Positions 42,513 through 53,200 of a DNA stretch of 64,000 nucleotides are shown piece by piece (within the stretch, counting starts at the first letter, position 1; each line of letters begins with the position of its first letter). The DNA comes from Brachionus rotundiformis (lineage: Eukaryota; Rotifera; Eurotatoria; Ploima; Brachionidae). Location of the stretch: positions 731,739 through 795,738 of the forward strand of contig JAESIW010000162.1 of assembly GCA_016802295.1 (NCBI GenBank), given 5' to 3'. The translations under genes were made by a program, and so were the position numbers. The notes beneath the pieces are model-generated. The model was not told where the DNA came from. It searched no databases and saw only the letters and a list, made by a program, of their open reading frames with translations.

Positions 42513-43562
42513 ATGAATAGTTATAATAGATTTTTGATAATTTTTATTATAGCTACAATTTCCATTTTGTTTTTTAATAAAAATATACAGAAAAATTTAA
42601 GTTTAGTAACAAAGACTTATCATGGTTCAGATGGTAACAGAAGCAATAGTTCTTATCCGAGCATATTTTGTTTGATAAAAACACATCCCAACAACATAAA
42701 GATAAACAAAACTCTTATTTTGTACAAAGTTTGGGTCCACAAGTGTGACAACTACCGTTTCATCACTTTATTGCCTGATCACCTAAAGCAAGACAACCAC
42801 AAGCAGTCGGAAACAATTGAAGTATTTGATAACTTTTATATGATCCAACCGAAGCACTTGTCCAGCGAATCACACGGAAACTTGACGCTCAAAATTTACT
42901 TTTCTATGATATACGTTTATGAGAAATTTGCCAAATACGATTGGTATTATATCGTGGATGACGATGCCTATGTAAATATTAAAAATCTAAAAGAGTTTCT
43001 CAAAGACAAGAATGTAAATGAATCGGTTACATTTGGATACAATTTTAAGGTGATTGTCAAAGATGGCTATCACTCAGGAGGACCAGGCTATGCGTTGAGC
43101 AACAGAGCATTTACAGACATGACCAAAGCGCTAATCAAAGACATAAAAAACTGTTCAAATAGTGGAATAGATGACAGTGATGTGAATGATTGTATAAGAA
43201 AGCATAATGGCAAAATGGGAAATTCAAGAGATGAAAATCAGCGCGAAAGATTTTTACCAATGAGCTTGATGAATCATTTTATGGGAACTAGTCTTGAGTG
43301 GTTGAATGGATATGGTGAAATTGCGCCCAAAAAAGGCTTTGACTGCTGTGCCGATTCTTTGATCGCAGTTCATTACATGAACTCGAGAGATTTGGTCCGG
43401 CTTGATTTAGCCATTGGGTCACAATTGCACAATGAGCAAATTTATAAGCAATATTTTGGTCTATCAAAACCAGTTACATTTAAAAATATAATAAGAAATT
43501 ATGTTCTTTTGGAAGATTTGGAAAACGATTCAAATAAATACAGTGATTTGATCAAGCTATGA
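42513..43562 (+). CDS. C1GALT1-like beta-1,3-galactosyltransferase (cassette C)
   Basis: 349 residues starting at the ATG of MNSYNRFLIIF; the codon at 42504 is TTG and not a start. The same motifs as its paralogue at 33220 are present: anchor at about 7-22, YYIVDDDAYV, SGGPGYALS, GIDDSDVNDCI. Replacements are few: about ten in the first 80 residues (for example KSYNG to NSYNR) and QMNN to QLHN near the C terminus, the second also found in the truncated copy A. Most nucleotide sequence beyond the N-terminal part is identical, which points to recent duplication or conversion. Confidence 0.9.
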   Translation: MNSYNRFLIIFIIATISILFFNKNIQKNLSLVTKTYHGSDGNRSNSSYPSIFCLIKTHPNNIKINKTLILYKVWVHKCDNYRFITLLPDHLKQDNHKQSETIEVFDNFYMIQPKHLSSESHGNLTLKIYFSMIYVYEKFAKYDWYYIVDDDAYVNIKNLKEFLKDKNVNESVTFGYNFKVIVKDGYHSGGPGYALSNRAFTDMTKALIKDIKNCSNSGIDDSDVNDCIRKHNGKMGNSRDENQRERFLPMSLMNHFMGTSLEWLNGYGEIAPKKGFDCCADSLIAVHYMNSRDLVRLDLAIGSQLHNEQIYKQYFGLSKPVTFKNIIRNYVLLEDLENDSNKYSDLIKL

Positions 43563-43859
43563 GAAATTACAGTTCTTTAAAATAAACATTTTATTTAAAT
43601 TAGTTTATTTTTTGTTATTATTTATTTACTTACTAAAATATTATTAAGAATAATTGAAAAAATAAAAATATTTTGATATTTATTTTAAAAATGAAATCAA
43701 AAATAAAAAATAATATTCTTGCTAAAAGATATCGCTCTTGAGTTTTTTTGTTGAACCAAAAAAATATTTTATTAAAATAGAAAAAAGTTGAGCAAAAATA
43801 CTTTGAGTTTGTGTTTAGATGATAAAAATAAATAAGAGCTTAAGAGCAAGTGATTCTTT

Positions 43860-44087
43860 AAGATCATACTTTTAGGGATCATTTCTATAGTATGTATCGC
43901 CCGAGCAATGTCTAACCATTGCCGAACGCTTTAACCCACGATGATGAGTGAAAGCGGACTCACCTGAGCGCGAAACCGATATTGATGGTTGTTTTCAGAT
44001 TTTGGAAACTCGACCTTCGATCATTGATGAACGTTCACGGCCAGCTTTTGTCTGGCTGTTGAGGGTGAGTTTGCATTCCGAGTGGTT
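43860..44087 (+). ncRNA. U3 small nucleolar RNA, copy C
   Basis: 228 nt, apparently identical to copies A and B over the RNA and about 140 bp of upstream sequence. The putative promoter element GAGTTTGTGTTTAGATGAT is at 43805-43823. Confidence 0.93.
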
Positions 44088-44371
44088 AATTATTAAAATA
44101 TAAAAAGAAAATAAATGAATAAAATTCTATATCAATTAATATTAATTACATTTATCAAACATTTATGTTTTGATAAAGGTAAGATACGATTGATGAACTA
44201 TTGATGAAAAAAATTAATTTTATAAAATTATTTAAAAAGAAATTGATTTATGTTTATTAATCTATATCCCATTAATAAATTGAAATAAGATTTTTAATAA
44301 AAAAAAATTTAAAATTGTTGAATTTGATATTATTCTGAGACAAATAAAATATTTTACTTTAGAAAAAAACT

Positions 44372-44444
44372 CACCCCCAGAGGGGATCGAACCCTCGACC
44401 TATGGATTAGAAGTCCATCGCGCTATCCACTGCGCTATGGGGGC
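44372..44444 (-). tRNA. tRNA-Arg (UCU), copy 8
   Basis: Inner tRNA of cassette C, 285 bp beyond the U3 gene on the opposite strand. Cloverleaf complete. Confidence 0.95.
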
Positions 44445-44735
44445 TTCAATACTAATTTTATGTTTTAGGAAATTAGAAAGTATTTTCTAATATATTTAAA
44501 TAAATCATGAAAAACATAAAATAATTAATTTCATGGCTAAGATACAAAAATCAATTTCTTATTTTTAAAGCTTTTTTTATCCAAAATGAACATTTCTTAA
44601 CCAAACAAAATCTTTTGAATTTTGCTCATAAGATCATAAAACAGTTATATGAGATAAATTTTATTGATGCATCAAAAAATTATCAAAAAATAAAAAAGGT
44701 GAGATAAATTGTAAATAGCTGGTAAAAATATTGAT

Positions 44736-44858
44736 CTACCACAATCCATATGAAGTTAATGGTAAGCCAGTTGAGTATGGCAAAGTGGAGTATGGATATC
44801 CAGCATATGGATAAGTACCATAGTGGTTGTAAGCACCAAGTAATCCGTAGTAAGCCAT
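44736..44858 (-). CDS. Tyr-rich 40-residue microprotein, copy P8
   Basis: Y23 and T35. Type Y promoter (reversed TATAAATA at 44930-44937). Flanked downstream by TTGATGCATCAA near 44664-44675. Confidence 0.75.
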   Translation of the reverse strand: MAYYGLLGAYNHYGTYPYAGYPYSTLPYSTGLPLTSYGLW

Positions 44859-45265
44859 CTTGATTGTTTTATATTTTAAATATTTTCTTTGGAATAAATA
44901 AAATTATTTTAAGTTTTAACTAATTTTTTTATTTATACTCAGCTAAAACAAAGAAGCTCACAAAAAAATGTTTATTTGATTTGATTTTTGTCAAAATTTT
45001 TAAAATAAATAAAAATTATTCTCTGATTTTATCTTTTCAATAATTAAAAGACACTAAGAATCAAATCATCATTAAAAAATAAACACCTAAATTATTTTCA
45101 TTCGAGCTTTTGTTTTATTAATGATGTTTACTTTTTAATGAAAAATAAATAAATATTAGAGATGACTCGATTTATCTAGAAATATTTGTCCATTGGTATA
45201 AAAAGGGCTGGCTAAATTGACTTTTTAAGTTAAAGAAAATTTGAAATCAAATTAAATCAATTGAA
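44859..45265. promoter_or_regulatory. Divergent promoter between P8 and P9
   Basis: 407 bp with reversed TATAAATA at 44930-44937 and TATAAAA at 45197-45203. The orientation matches cassette B. Confidence 0.7.
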
Positions 45266-45388
45266 ATGGCTTACTACGGATTACTTGGTGCTTACAACCA
45301 CTATGGTACTTATCCATATGCTGGATATCCATACTCCACCTTGCCATACTCAACTGGCTTACCATTAGCTTCATATGGATTATGGTAG
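45266..45388 (+). CDS. Tyr-rich 40-residue microprotein, copy P9
   Basis: Y23 and A35, the latter shared with P6, which lies on the other side of its own pair. Type X promoter. The palindromic poly(A) element lies about 60 bp past the stop. Confidence 0.75.
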   Translation: MAYYGLLGAYNHYGTYPYAGYPYSTLPYSTGLPLASYGLW

Positions 45389-45606
45389 ATCAATATTTTT
45401 ACCAGCTATTTTCAATTTATCTCACCTTTTTTATTTTTTGACAATTTTTTGATGCATCAATAAAATTTATCTCATTCTACTTTAATATGTATAGCTTTTT
45501 CATTCAAAATAATTTTATTTAAAAAAAGAAAAATTTCTTTTATCTTAGAGCATTGATTAAATAAGTAATTTCAGATTGATTTAAACCAATAATTAATTTT
45601 CAATTG

Positions 45607-45811
45607 TACCGTTTTCCCTTGCAAATAAATGTCCCAGTAAGACCCCTATTTTTAATGCTAATTAAAAGTTCTATATATGATGCTTTTTTGTAAAGCACAC
45701 TTCCATCTTTATAAAATGTTTTATTTAAAGAAAATTTTTTATCATCTAAAAGCTTAAATTCTTCATTTAAGACACGATTTTGGGGGCACTTATTTGCAAG
45801 GGTTTACCTTT
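45607..45811. mobile_element. MITE with ends CCTTGCAAATAAGTGCCCCC, copy 1
   Basis: Left end TACCGTTTTCCCTTGCAAAT, right end GGGGGCACTTATTTGCAAGG followed by GTTTACC. The inner part is AT-rich and non-coding. The right terminus has lost the final GGTA. A better preserved relative is at 51171-51384. Confidence 0.75.
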
Positions 45812-47291
45812 AAAATAAATCAGGTATTAAAAATCCTATTTTTTCCTTCATTGATCATTAAATCAATCTGAAAATTTTCAAAATGATGTTTTTTATCGTT
45901 TTTCTTGATTAGATAAAATTGATTTTTAAATTAAAATAAAATATTTAGTGAAAAGCAAAAATCATTCTATTAAAATGATAAAAAAAGTGCTATTTTTTCT
46001 GATGATGAAGACAATACCAAAATATTAATGAAGCAATTTAAAAGCGTCATCCAATGAGCTGGATGCTGCAATTTCACAATCAAACTTATCGAATAAAAGT
46101 AATGTTAATTGGACAAGCTATGTTCCGAGAAAAAAGAGATAATACAAAAAAAAATATTTTTGCTTTATTAAGTAATTTTTTTTCAAAACTAAGACTCTAT
46201 TAATTATTAAAAATTTAGAATAATGCCTAAGATTTACACCGTAGTAATCCATGGAAAGATAAACATGAATTATTCGATTTGATTTAAATAAAAAGCTAAA
46301 AAAGAACACCTTGTGTTAGTCGCGTTAAATATTATAAAATATCATTTAGATCACATTAAGATTTTTTTCAGTTTACTTTGGTAATATTTCGATTAGAAAA
46401 AATTGTTTTAAATTGCGCTTAATAACCACACGTATCCACTAGTTTTCAAATATTTTAAATATCAATAAATTCTGGCAATTTAATTATTAAACAAGAAAAT
46501 TTAAATTTAGTTCAATTTAAATAATAAAGATATGAAAAAAATTATGATTAGAAAATAACAAAATTTTTTGAAATGTAAAAATATAAATATAAATTGATTA
46601 TTGATTATGTTTAACCGAAAAAAAAATTAAAATTTTCATTATTGATAAAAATGATGCAACAAAATATGTTGCAGTATTTTATTATAGTAAATTTTAATTT
46701 ATCAAAATAGGAAGAATTTTTGTTTGTTTTTGAAATTCAAAAAACGTGATTTAGATAAAAAAATGCATATTCTATTAGATATTTTAGTGATCTATTCAAA
46801 AATATCTTCATCTTTAAGGCTATGAAGTTATTAGAGCGTTTTTGAGTGTTTAGTATATATTTTTTTTTAAATTGAAAATAAACTATAATGGCAACATTTT
46901 CTTACGCAAAAAATGATGTTAATTTTTATTGAGGTGAATAAAAATATATTAATCAAAAAAAAGTGATATTTTTCAAAATAATTAACGCGGATAAGCCAAG
47001 GTGTTGTTTTTTCGCCTTATTCCGGGTGTTTTTTAAAAGAACAAAAATCTAAACAGACAGTTGTATTAAAATTGTTTTAATTGAGTTTTTAATTCTAATA
47101 TCTAAAGATAAACCCTTTTAATAGAAATGACAACTTCAAGACGCCTATGGATAGGCTATATCATTTAAAATTTAAAAAACTGACTTAAGACAAATTTTAT
47201 GTCGACATACATTTTCAATGCATGTACTGATTGAGCCAGAATAAAATAAATATTTTCGCATTTTGTTAACAAAATAGAGACACAGCCAAAT
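45812..47291. other. Gene-free region before CTR9
   Basis: AT-rich, with only short broken frames (one near 45990-46060 is acidic and may be relic coding sequence). The CTR9 promoter should lie in the last few hundred bases. Confidence 0.35.
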
Positions 47292-50200
47292 ATGAACGAT
47301 ACCGAGTACACATCGGGATCTATAGAAATCCCTTTAAAAGACTCGGACGAAGTGATCGAGCTCGGCTTGGACCAGCTGCCGGATGGCGACGAGGTCCTAG
47401 CCATCCTCATTCAGGAAAACTGTCCCATGCACGTGTGGATACGTCTGGCCATTGGCTACTACAAACAGGCCAAACTGGCGGACTTTGTGCGCATCTTGGA
47501 ATCATCGCGCACCAACGCCAACACCAATTATCGCGGCTACGAAAAAGACCAGCTCAAAGCACTTGACACACTGGCCGCCCACTACGTCCAAATGGCCAAC
47601 AAAGAAAAAAACAAAGAACTCAAAAAAGACTACTGTTCCAAAGCGACAGTCTTGTACACCTCAGCGGACAAAATATCCATGTACGACTCGGACCACTTGC
47701 TCAGCCGAGCCTACTTTTGCCTGCTCGACTCGGACAAACTGGACCAAGCCGACGCACAGTTCAATTTTGTCCTCACCACAAACCCGTACAACGTGGCCGC
47801 TCTGGTCGGCAAGGCCTCCATAGCCTTCAACAAAAAGGACTACAAAGCCTCGCTGAATTACTACAAGAAGGCGCTCAAGACCAACCCGAACGCCCCGGCC
47901 GGCGTTCGTCTAGGCATGGGCCTGTGCTTCTACAAGCTAGGCAAGACGGTCAAGGCCAAGCTGGCGTTCGAGCGTGCCCTCGAAATCGAGCCCGAATGCG
48001 TCGGCGCTCTCATCGGCCTCTCCATTCTCGAGCTGAACAACAAGACCGCCGAGTCGACCAAGCTCGGCGTCGACCTGCTCTCCAAGGCGTACAAGCTCGA
48101 CTCCAAAAACCCGGTCATACTCAACCACCTGGCCAATCACTTCTTCTACAAAAAAGAATACCAAAAAGTGCAACAATTGGCCATGCACGCTTTCCACAAC
48201 ACCGAAAACGAGCTCATCCGCGCCGAAACTTGCTACCAATTGGCCAGATCCTATCACATCCAAGGCGACTATGACCAAGCGTTTCAGTACTACTATCAGG
48301 CAACTCAATTCAACTCGTCCACGTTTATACTGCCGTTTTTCGGCCTGGGACAAATGTACCTGCACCGCAGCGACCCCGAGAACGCGGCTCTGTGCTTCGA
48401 AAAAGTGCTCAAGTCCAGTCCGAACAACTACGAGGCCATGAAAATATTGGGCAGTATTTATTCGAATGGCAAAGAGCCGGAGAAAAAGGAGATGGCCAGG
48501 AGCAATTTTAAGAAGGTGACCGAGCTTTGTCCGGACGATGTGGAGGCATGGATCGAGTACGGACAATTGCTCGAGTCGCATGACATACAAGGCGCGCTGA
48601 ACGCGTACGGCATAGCGAGCAAAATACTGAACGAAAATGTGCAAGAAGGAGTGCCGCCGGAGATATTGAACAACCTGGGCTCGCTGCATTTTCGCACGGG
48701 CAACTACGACGAGTCCAAGCGGCACTTTGAGTCCGCGCTCAGACTCGTCAATAACGAAATGGTCCATGACAAGGTCTACTACGGGGCCATTCAGACCACC
48801 ATTGAGTATAACATGGCTCGGTTGCACGAGGCCAGACACGAGTACGACCAAGCTGAGAAGAGCTACAGAGAAATATTGTCGCGGCACCCGCAATACATTG
48901 ATTGTATACTTAGAATTGGCTGCATGTGCCGCGATCGTGGTCAAATACACGAAGCGTCCGAGTGGTTCAAAGAAGCGTTGCGGTTTACTCAAACCCAGCC
49001 GGACAGCTGGTCGCTGCTGGGCAATTTGCACATAGACAAAGAGCAGCTCGGGCCGGCACAGAACCAGTTCGAGAGGATTATCAAGAATAATGAGCAGGAC
49101 ACGTATGCGTTGTGCGCTTTGGGCAACATATGGTTGCATACGCTGTACCAGCCGACCAAGGACAAGAGCAAGGAGAAGAGACATGAACAGCGCGCTTTGC
49201 AAATGTACAAGACTGTGCTCAAAATTGACCCGAGGAATATATGGGCCGCCAATGGTGTCGGATGTGTACTTGCACACAAAGGTTGGTCGATTTTGATATT
49301 TTTTTTTGTTTACATTTTGGTCAAACAGTTTTTTCATTTATGCATAATAGGGTCAGTCGCTTTTTCTGCATTTCTGACGTTACCTTGAAGTGTCCGAAAC
49401 AGGACAATTGTGCCATCTTTAAGCAATACTTTGATCATTCTTCAAAGTCCAGCCACTACATTAGTTTAGTTAAAGATAACAAATTTGTTTAAAATATTTA
49501 TTAAAAAAGTGAAATCTAATTAAAATTTGATAAGTTAATACTATTTATATTTATAGTGAAGCTCTTAATGCTAGAATAAACACTTTAGATAATTTTAAAT
49601 TGAATAAATAATTATTATTTTGTAATTAATTGACTGTTTCAATTTTCATTATAAACCGGGGATTGATCGCGTATCATTAATCAATGTTTATCAATATCTA
49701 TGTTGACCATAAGTATTTATAGTCCAGGCATCACATTAGTTTAGTTAAAGATAACAAATTCGTTCAAAATATGGCTACAAATTATTTTAGTATCTAATTT
49801 ATTTAAAACAATATCTAATAAAAAAACAAAAAAATATCTAATTTAATTTTATAGTATCAAAAAAAATTATTTTTGTATCAAAAAAAAATATATTTGTAAA
49901 CAAAAAAATCAAAATATTTGTCAGAATAAAATAAAAGTGAACACAAAAAAAATACTCAATGTTCTTTATGTTGGAAAAAAAACGAATTTAAATAAAAACT
50001 TAGTTAGTTAGTGTTAATTAAAGAGCCACTGGCTGCTCTTTTTTAGAGTGCAGCTGGAGCATCCATATCCATTGAATTTGTCCAACGTGGCCTTGAAGAC
50101 TTTCGTGAATGTGGATTTACAACAATATCAGGCGATCTGTTTCATTGTGGAAAAGAAGAAGTCACCGCACTTGCATAATCGGTTCTCAAAAGCTGTTCCT

Positions 50201-53200
50201 ATGCATTCTCATACTATTCTCTATAAATATTGATCCTTTCTCTTCTGATATAGATTAAGTATACTCCAGTTAGTTTAGCTCTTTCCAATCCATTTGCTGG
50301 TTTATACATTTCACTCACCTTTCACTTAGTTTGGTAAGGTCCATCTTCGCCAAGCGCGTCTCATAGTCTATACCTCTCATAGTCAACGGTTTAGTGAAGT
50401 TCAGTACAAAAGAACAGAACAAAGTGTAAAAAAATTAAATTACTTTTTTTCTAAAAGTTTAAAATTAATTTTGTGAATACAGAATGGCGCAATTCAAAAC
50501 AGAAAAAAAGTTATTCACTTTTTTTACATTTTTTTTCTGTTCTTTTTGCCATTTTGTACTGAATTTCACAAAACCAAAGGCAAAAGTATTTCTTATGGAT
50601 CCACATCCATCTTTTTATTTGGATTCCATACTTGCACCACAAACTCTAAGTGTGGTTAGGGTTGGGAAACCGGTTCCAAAAACGAACCGGTTTTGTATTT
50701 AAACAGATTATATCCGAAAAATAAAAAGAAGATTTTTGATCGAAAAACTTTTTTCTTTATTAATTTTATATTTTTTCAAAAAAAACAATTGAGAAAAATT
50801 CAATTCTTATAAAAAAAAATTGAAAAAAAAAATTTTTTTTTCTTAATACTTATGTTATTCAAATTGAACCGGTTTTAAATTTGAACCGGTTTTAAATTCG
50901 AACCGGTTTACCATCACTAAATGTGGTATGACCATAGACGTATATACTTTAGTCTATAAGTTTTTTTCTCTACTGAAGAATGTACCCTTGAGCATTCCTA
51001 GAATATTGATTGCTTTTGCACATGCACTTTTTACTTAAGCAGTCTACATTAAATCAGGTGATATCATCACACTCAAGCAGCTATTAACTTCTAGTTTTAC
51101 ATTTCTACCTTCATCATTTCTGTGAGATTGTTGATATGGCTGTCATTCAATTCTCTTAAATGCATTACCTTACCGTAAACCCTTGCAAATAAGTGCCCCC
51201 AAAATCATGTTTTTTTTGATGAATTTAAGCCCTTAGATGGTAGAAAATTTTCTATAAATTAAATATTTTATAACTATCCAAGTATGCTTTACAAGCAATC
51301 ACAATAGATAGAACTAAGCCATTTTTGATTAACTTTTAAAATGGGGGTCTTATGGGGGGCACTTATTTGCAAGGGAATACGGTACATATTTTGGCGCACC
51401 AACCTTTGTTACATATCTCAATCCATTCACAAATCTCATTGTAGCTTGATTTTTTCATAAATTTGATTGACAACAGGCAAGATTTTGGAGTCATCAGCAT
51501 ACATTTGAATTTTATTAGTTACTTCAAATTGAACAATAAATAATTATTATTTTATTATTAATTGACTGTTTCAATATCCATTATAAACCGGAGATTGATT
51601 GCGTATCATTAACTAATATTTATCAATATCTATGTTGACTATGAATATTAACATGTGGCTGGTCATAGGACAAATAAATTATTATTTAATCTGTTTCGGA
51701 CACCTTCCAGTAAGCTTAAACTTCCCATGATTTATGCACGTTATTCCAAACTAAAATTGGCCATAAATTTCCTGATATTATATGCTTAAATATCAAAAAA
51801 AAAATTTTAGTTTATTTTTTGGCTGACTAAACACTTTTATTTAGAATTTTTAAGAATATTATTTCTTTATAATTATAACTATCTTTTTAATTAAAATAAA
51901 TCAAAATAAGAGAATTAATGTTTAATTTTATTTTAATTTTTAGAAATTCAAAAATTTTAAAAATTAAAAATAATAGACTAATGCTCAATATCGCCCATAT
52001 TACATTTTTTGATCTGATTGGGCTTAATATTATCTGTTCGAAATAAATAGTCAATTAAAGTTAGAAATTTTTGATCTTTTCAAATTTAAAAAATAAAGTA
52101 AATAAAAATAATAAGATAAAAAATCCAAGTTTTGATCAAATTTAATTGATTATGCCCAAGACATATTTGTAAATAGAAGCTAATTCTAAATTTGATTCAG
52201 AGACCTATTTGATGGTCCAGATTGAATGCTAAGCTCAAATTTTAAATCTGAAAAATTGATCATAAAGAATACTATATATGTCCAATTATGCACAATTTTT
52301 GGTAATGATTTATGACAGGTAGTTCGATATAAAAGTATATTTCTTCTTAAAAATTTTTAAAGTGAAAAATTATTAAAAACTCTAATTAAATAATTAATTT
52401 TGAGCACGATCGATTAAATTCTTTAATTTTTTCAATAGATGTACCATTAAATGTTCATGGTTAAACATGGTTGACTAGACTTGACAATTAAATTTTACAG
52501 TTAAAAATAAATCTAAAAATTTCGTTTAAATAATTGATAAATAATGAACCAAAATTTTGAATATTAATTAATATTTTTTATAAAATTTATCTTAGGTTTG
52601 TTGAATGAAGCGAGAGATATATTCGCCCAGGTGAGGGAGGCGACTGCTGACTTCAAAGATGTATGGCTCAATATCGCCCATATATTGGTCGAGCAGAAGC
52701 AATACATCCGTGCCATACAAATGTACGAAAACTGTGCCAAAAAATTCTACAAACACACCAGCACCCAATTGCTATTGTACCTGGTTATAGCCCTGTTCAG
52801 AGCAAACCGGTTGCTTGAGTGCAAAACAATGCTGCTCAAAGCCCGGCACGTAGCTCCGGACGACACTCTCCTCATGTTCAACATGGCACTAGTGCAGCAA
52901 AAGCTGGCCCGTCAGGTAATGTCGGACAACAAGAGCAATTTGAAAGCCGTCCAGTGTGCCATGTACGACCTGAAGGCAGCTTGGAAAACATTCAATTTTC
53001 TGATCATGTCTGGTGAAAGCGACAAGTTCCGCGAGTTCAAAGTGGACGCCAAAATGGAGGCCAAATTCTGCGAAGATCTTCTCTCACAGGGCAAGTATCA
53101 TCTGGCCAGAGCTGAGCGAATCGACGAGCAAGAGAGAGAAATGAAGCGCAAACAAGAGCAAGAGATACAGCAATTGAAGCTTAAACAAATGCAAGAGGAA

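Larger units (their letters stand above)
42480..45480 (+). repeat. Cassette C
   Basis: Galactosyltransferase (+), U3 (+), tRNA-Arg (-), P8 (-), P9 (+). The outer tRNA present in A and B is absent here. A TACCGT MITE begins 130 bp beyond its end. Confidence 0.85.
50040..51520 (-). mobile_element. Degenerate LINE polymerase in CTR9 intron 1
   Basis: Reading leftward on the minus strand: MYADDSKIL (RT catalytic YADD) at about 51510; MISPDLM.TA.VKSACAKAINILGML at about 51070-50990; the MVIPH segment at about 50935; LEFVVQVWNPNKK at about 50650; PLTMRGIDYETRLAKMDLTKLSER at about 50390; and an FKATLDKFNGY tail at about 50080. This is the correct order for a CR1/L2-like polymerase. It is broken by stops, by a TACCGT MITE between YADD and SPDL, and by a hAT-type MITE between IPH and LEFVV. 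It is antisense to CTR9. Confidence 0.75.
49386..51709. repeat. Inverted TGTCCGAAACAG ends enclosing most of CTR9 intron 1
   Basis: AAGTGTCCGAAACAG at 49389-49403 is mirrored by CTGTTTCGGACACCTT at 51691-51706. Just inside lie direct repeats of about 110 bp (about 49605-49718 and 51539-51650; shared ATAAACCGG.GATTG, GTTTATCAATATCTATGTTGA). A further short duplication, CATTAGTTTAGTTAAAGATA, occurs at about 49459 and 49733. This may be the shell of a larger element into which the LINE inserted. Confidence 0.5.

Noticed and set aside
12806..44087. Functional linkage of UTP21 and the U3 genes
   Set aside because: Both act in the SSU processome, but UTP21 is single-copy and lies outside the cassettes. 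Eukaryotic genes are seldom clustered by complex, so I treat it as chance.
47937..49337. 466-codon open frame on the minus strand opposite CTR9
   Set aside because: It lies antisense to well-conserved CTR9 codons in GC-rich DNA where stops are rare. Its composition (Val/Leu/Arg-rich) has no family resemblance, so it is a shadow.
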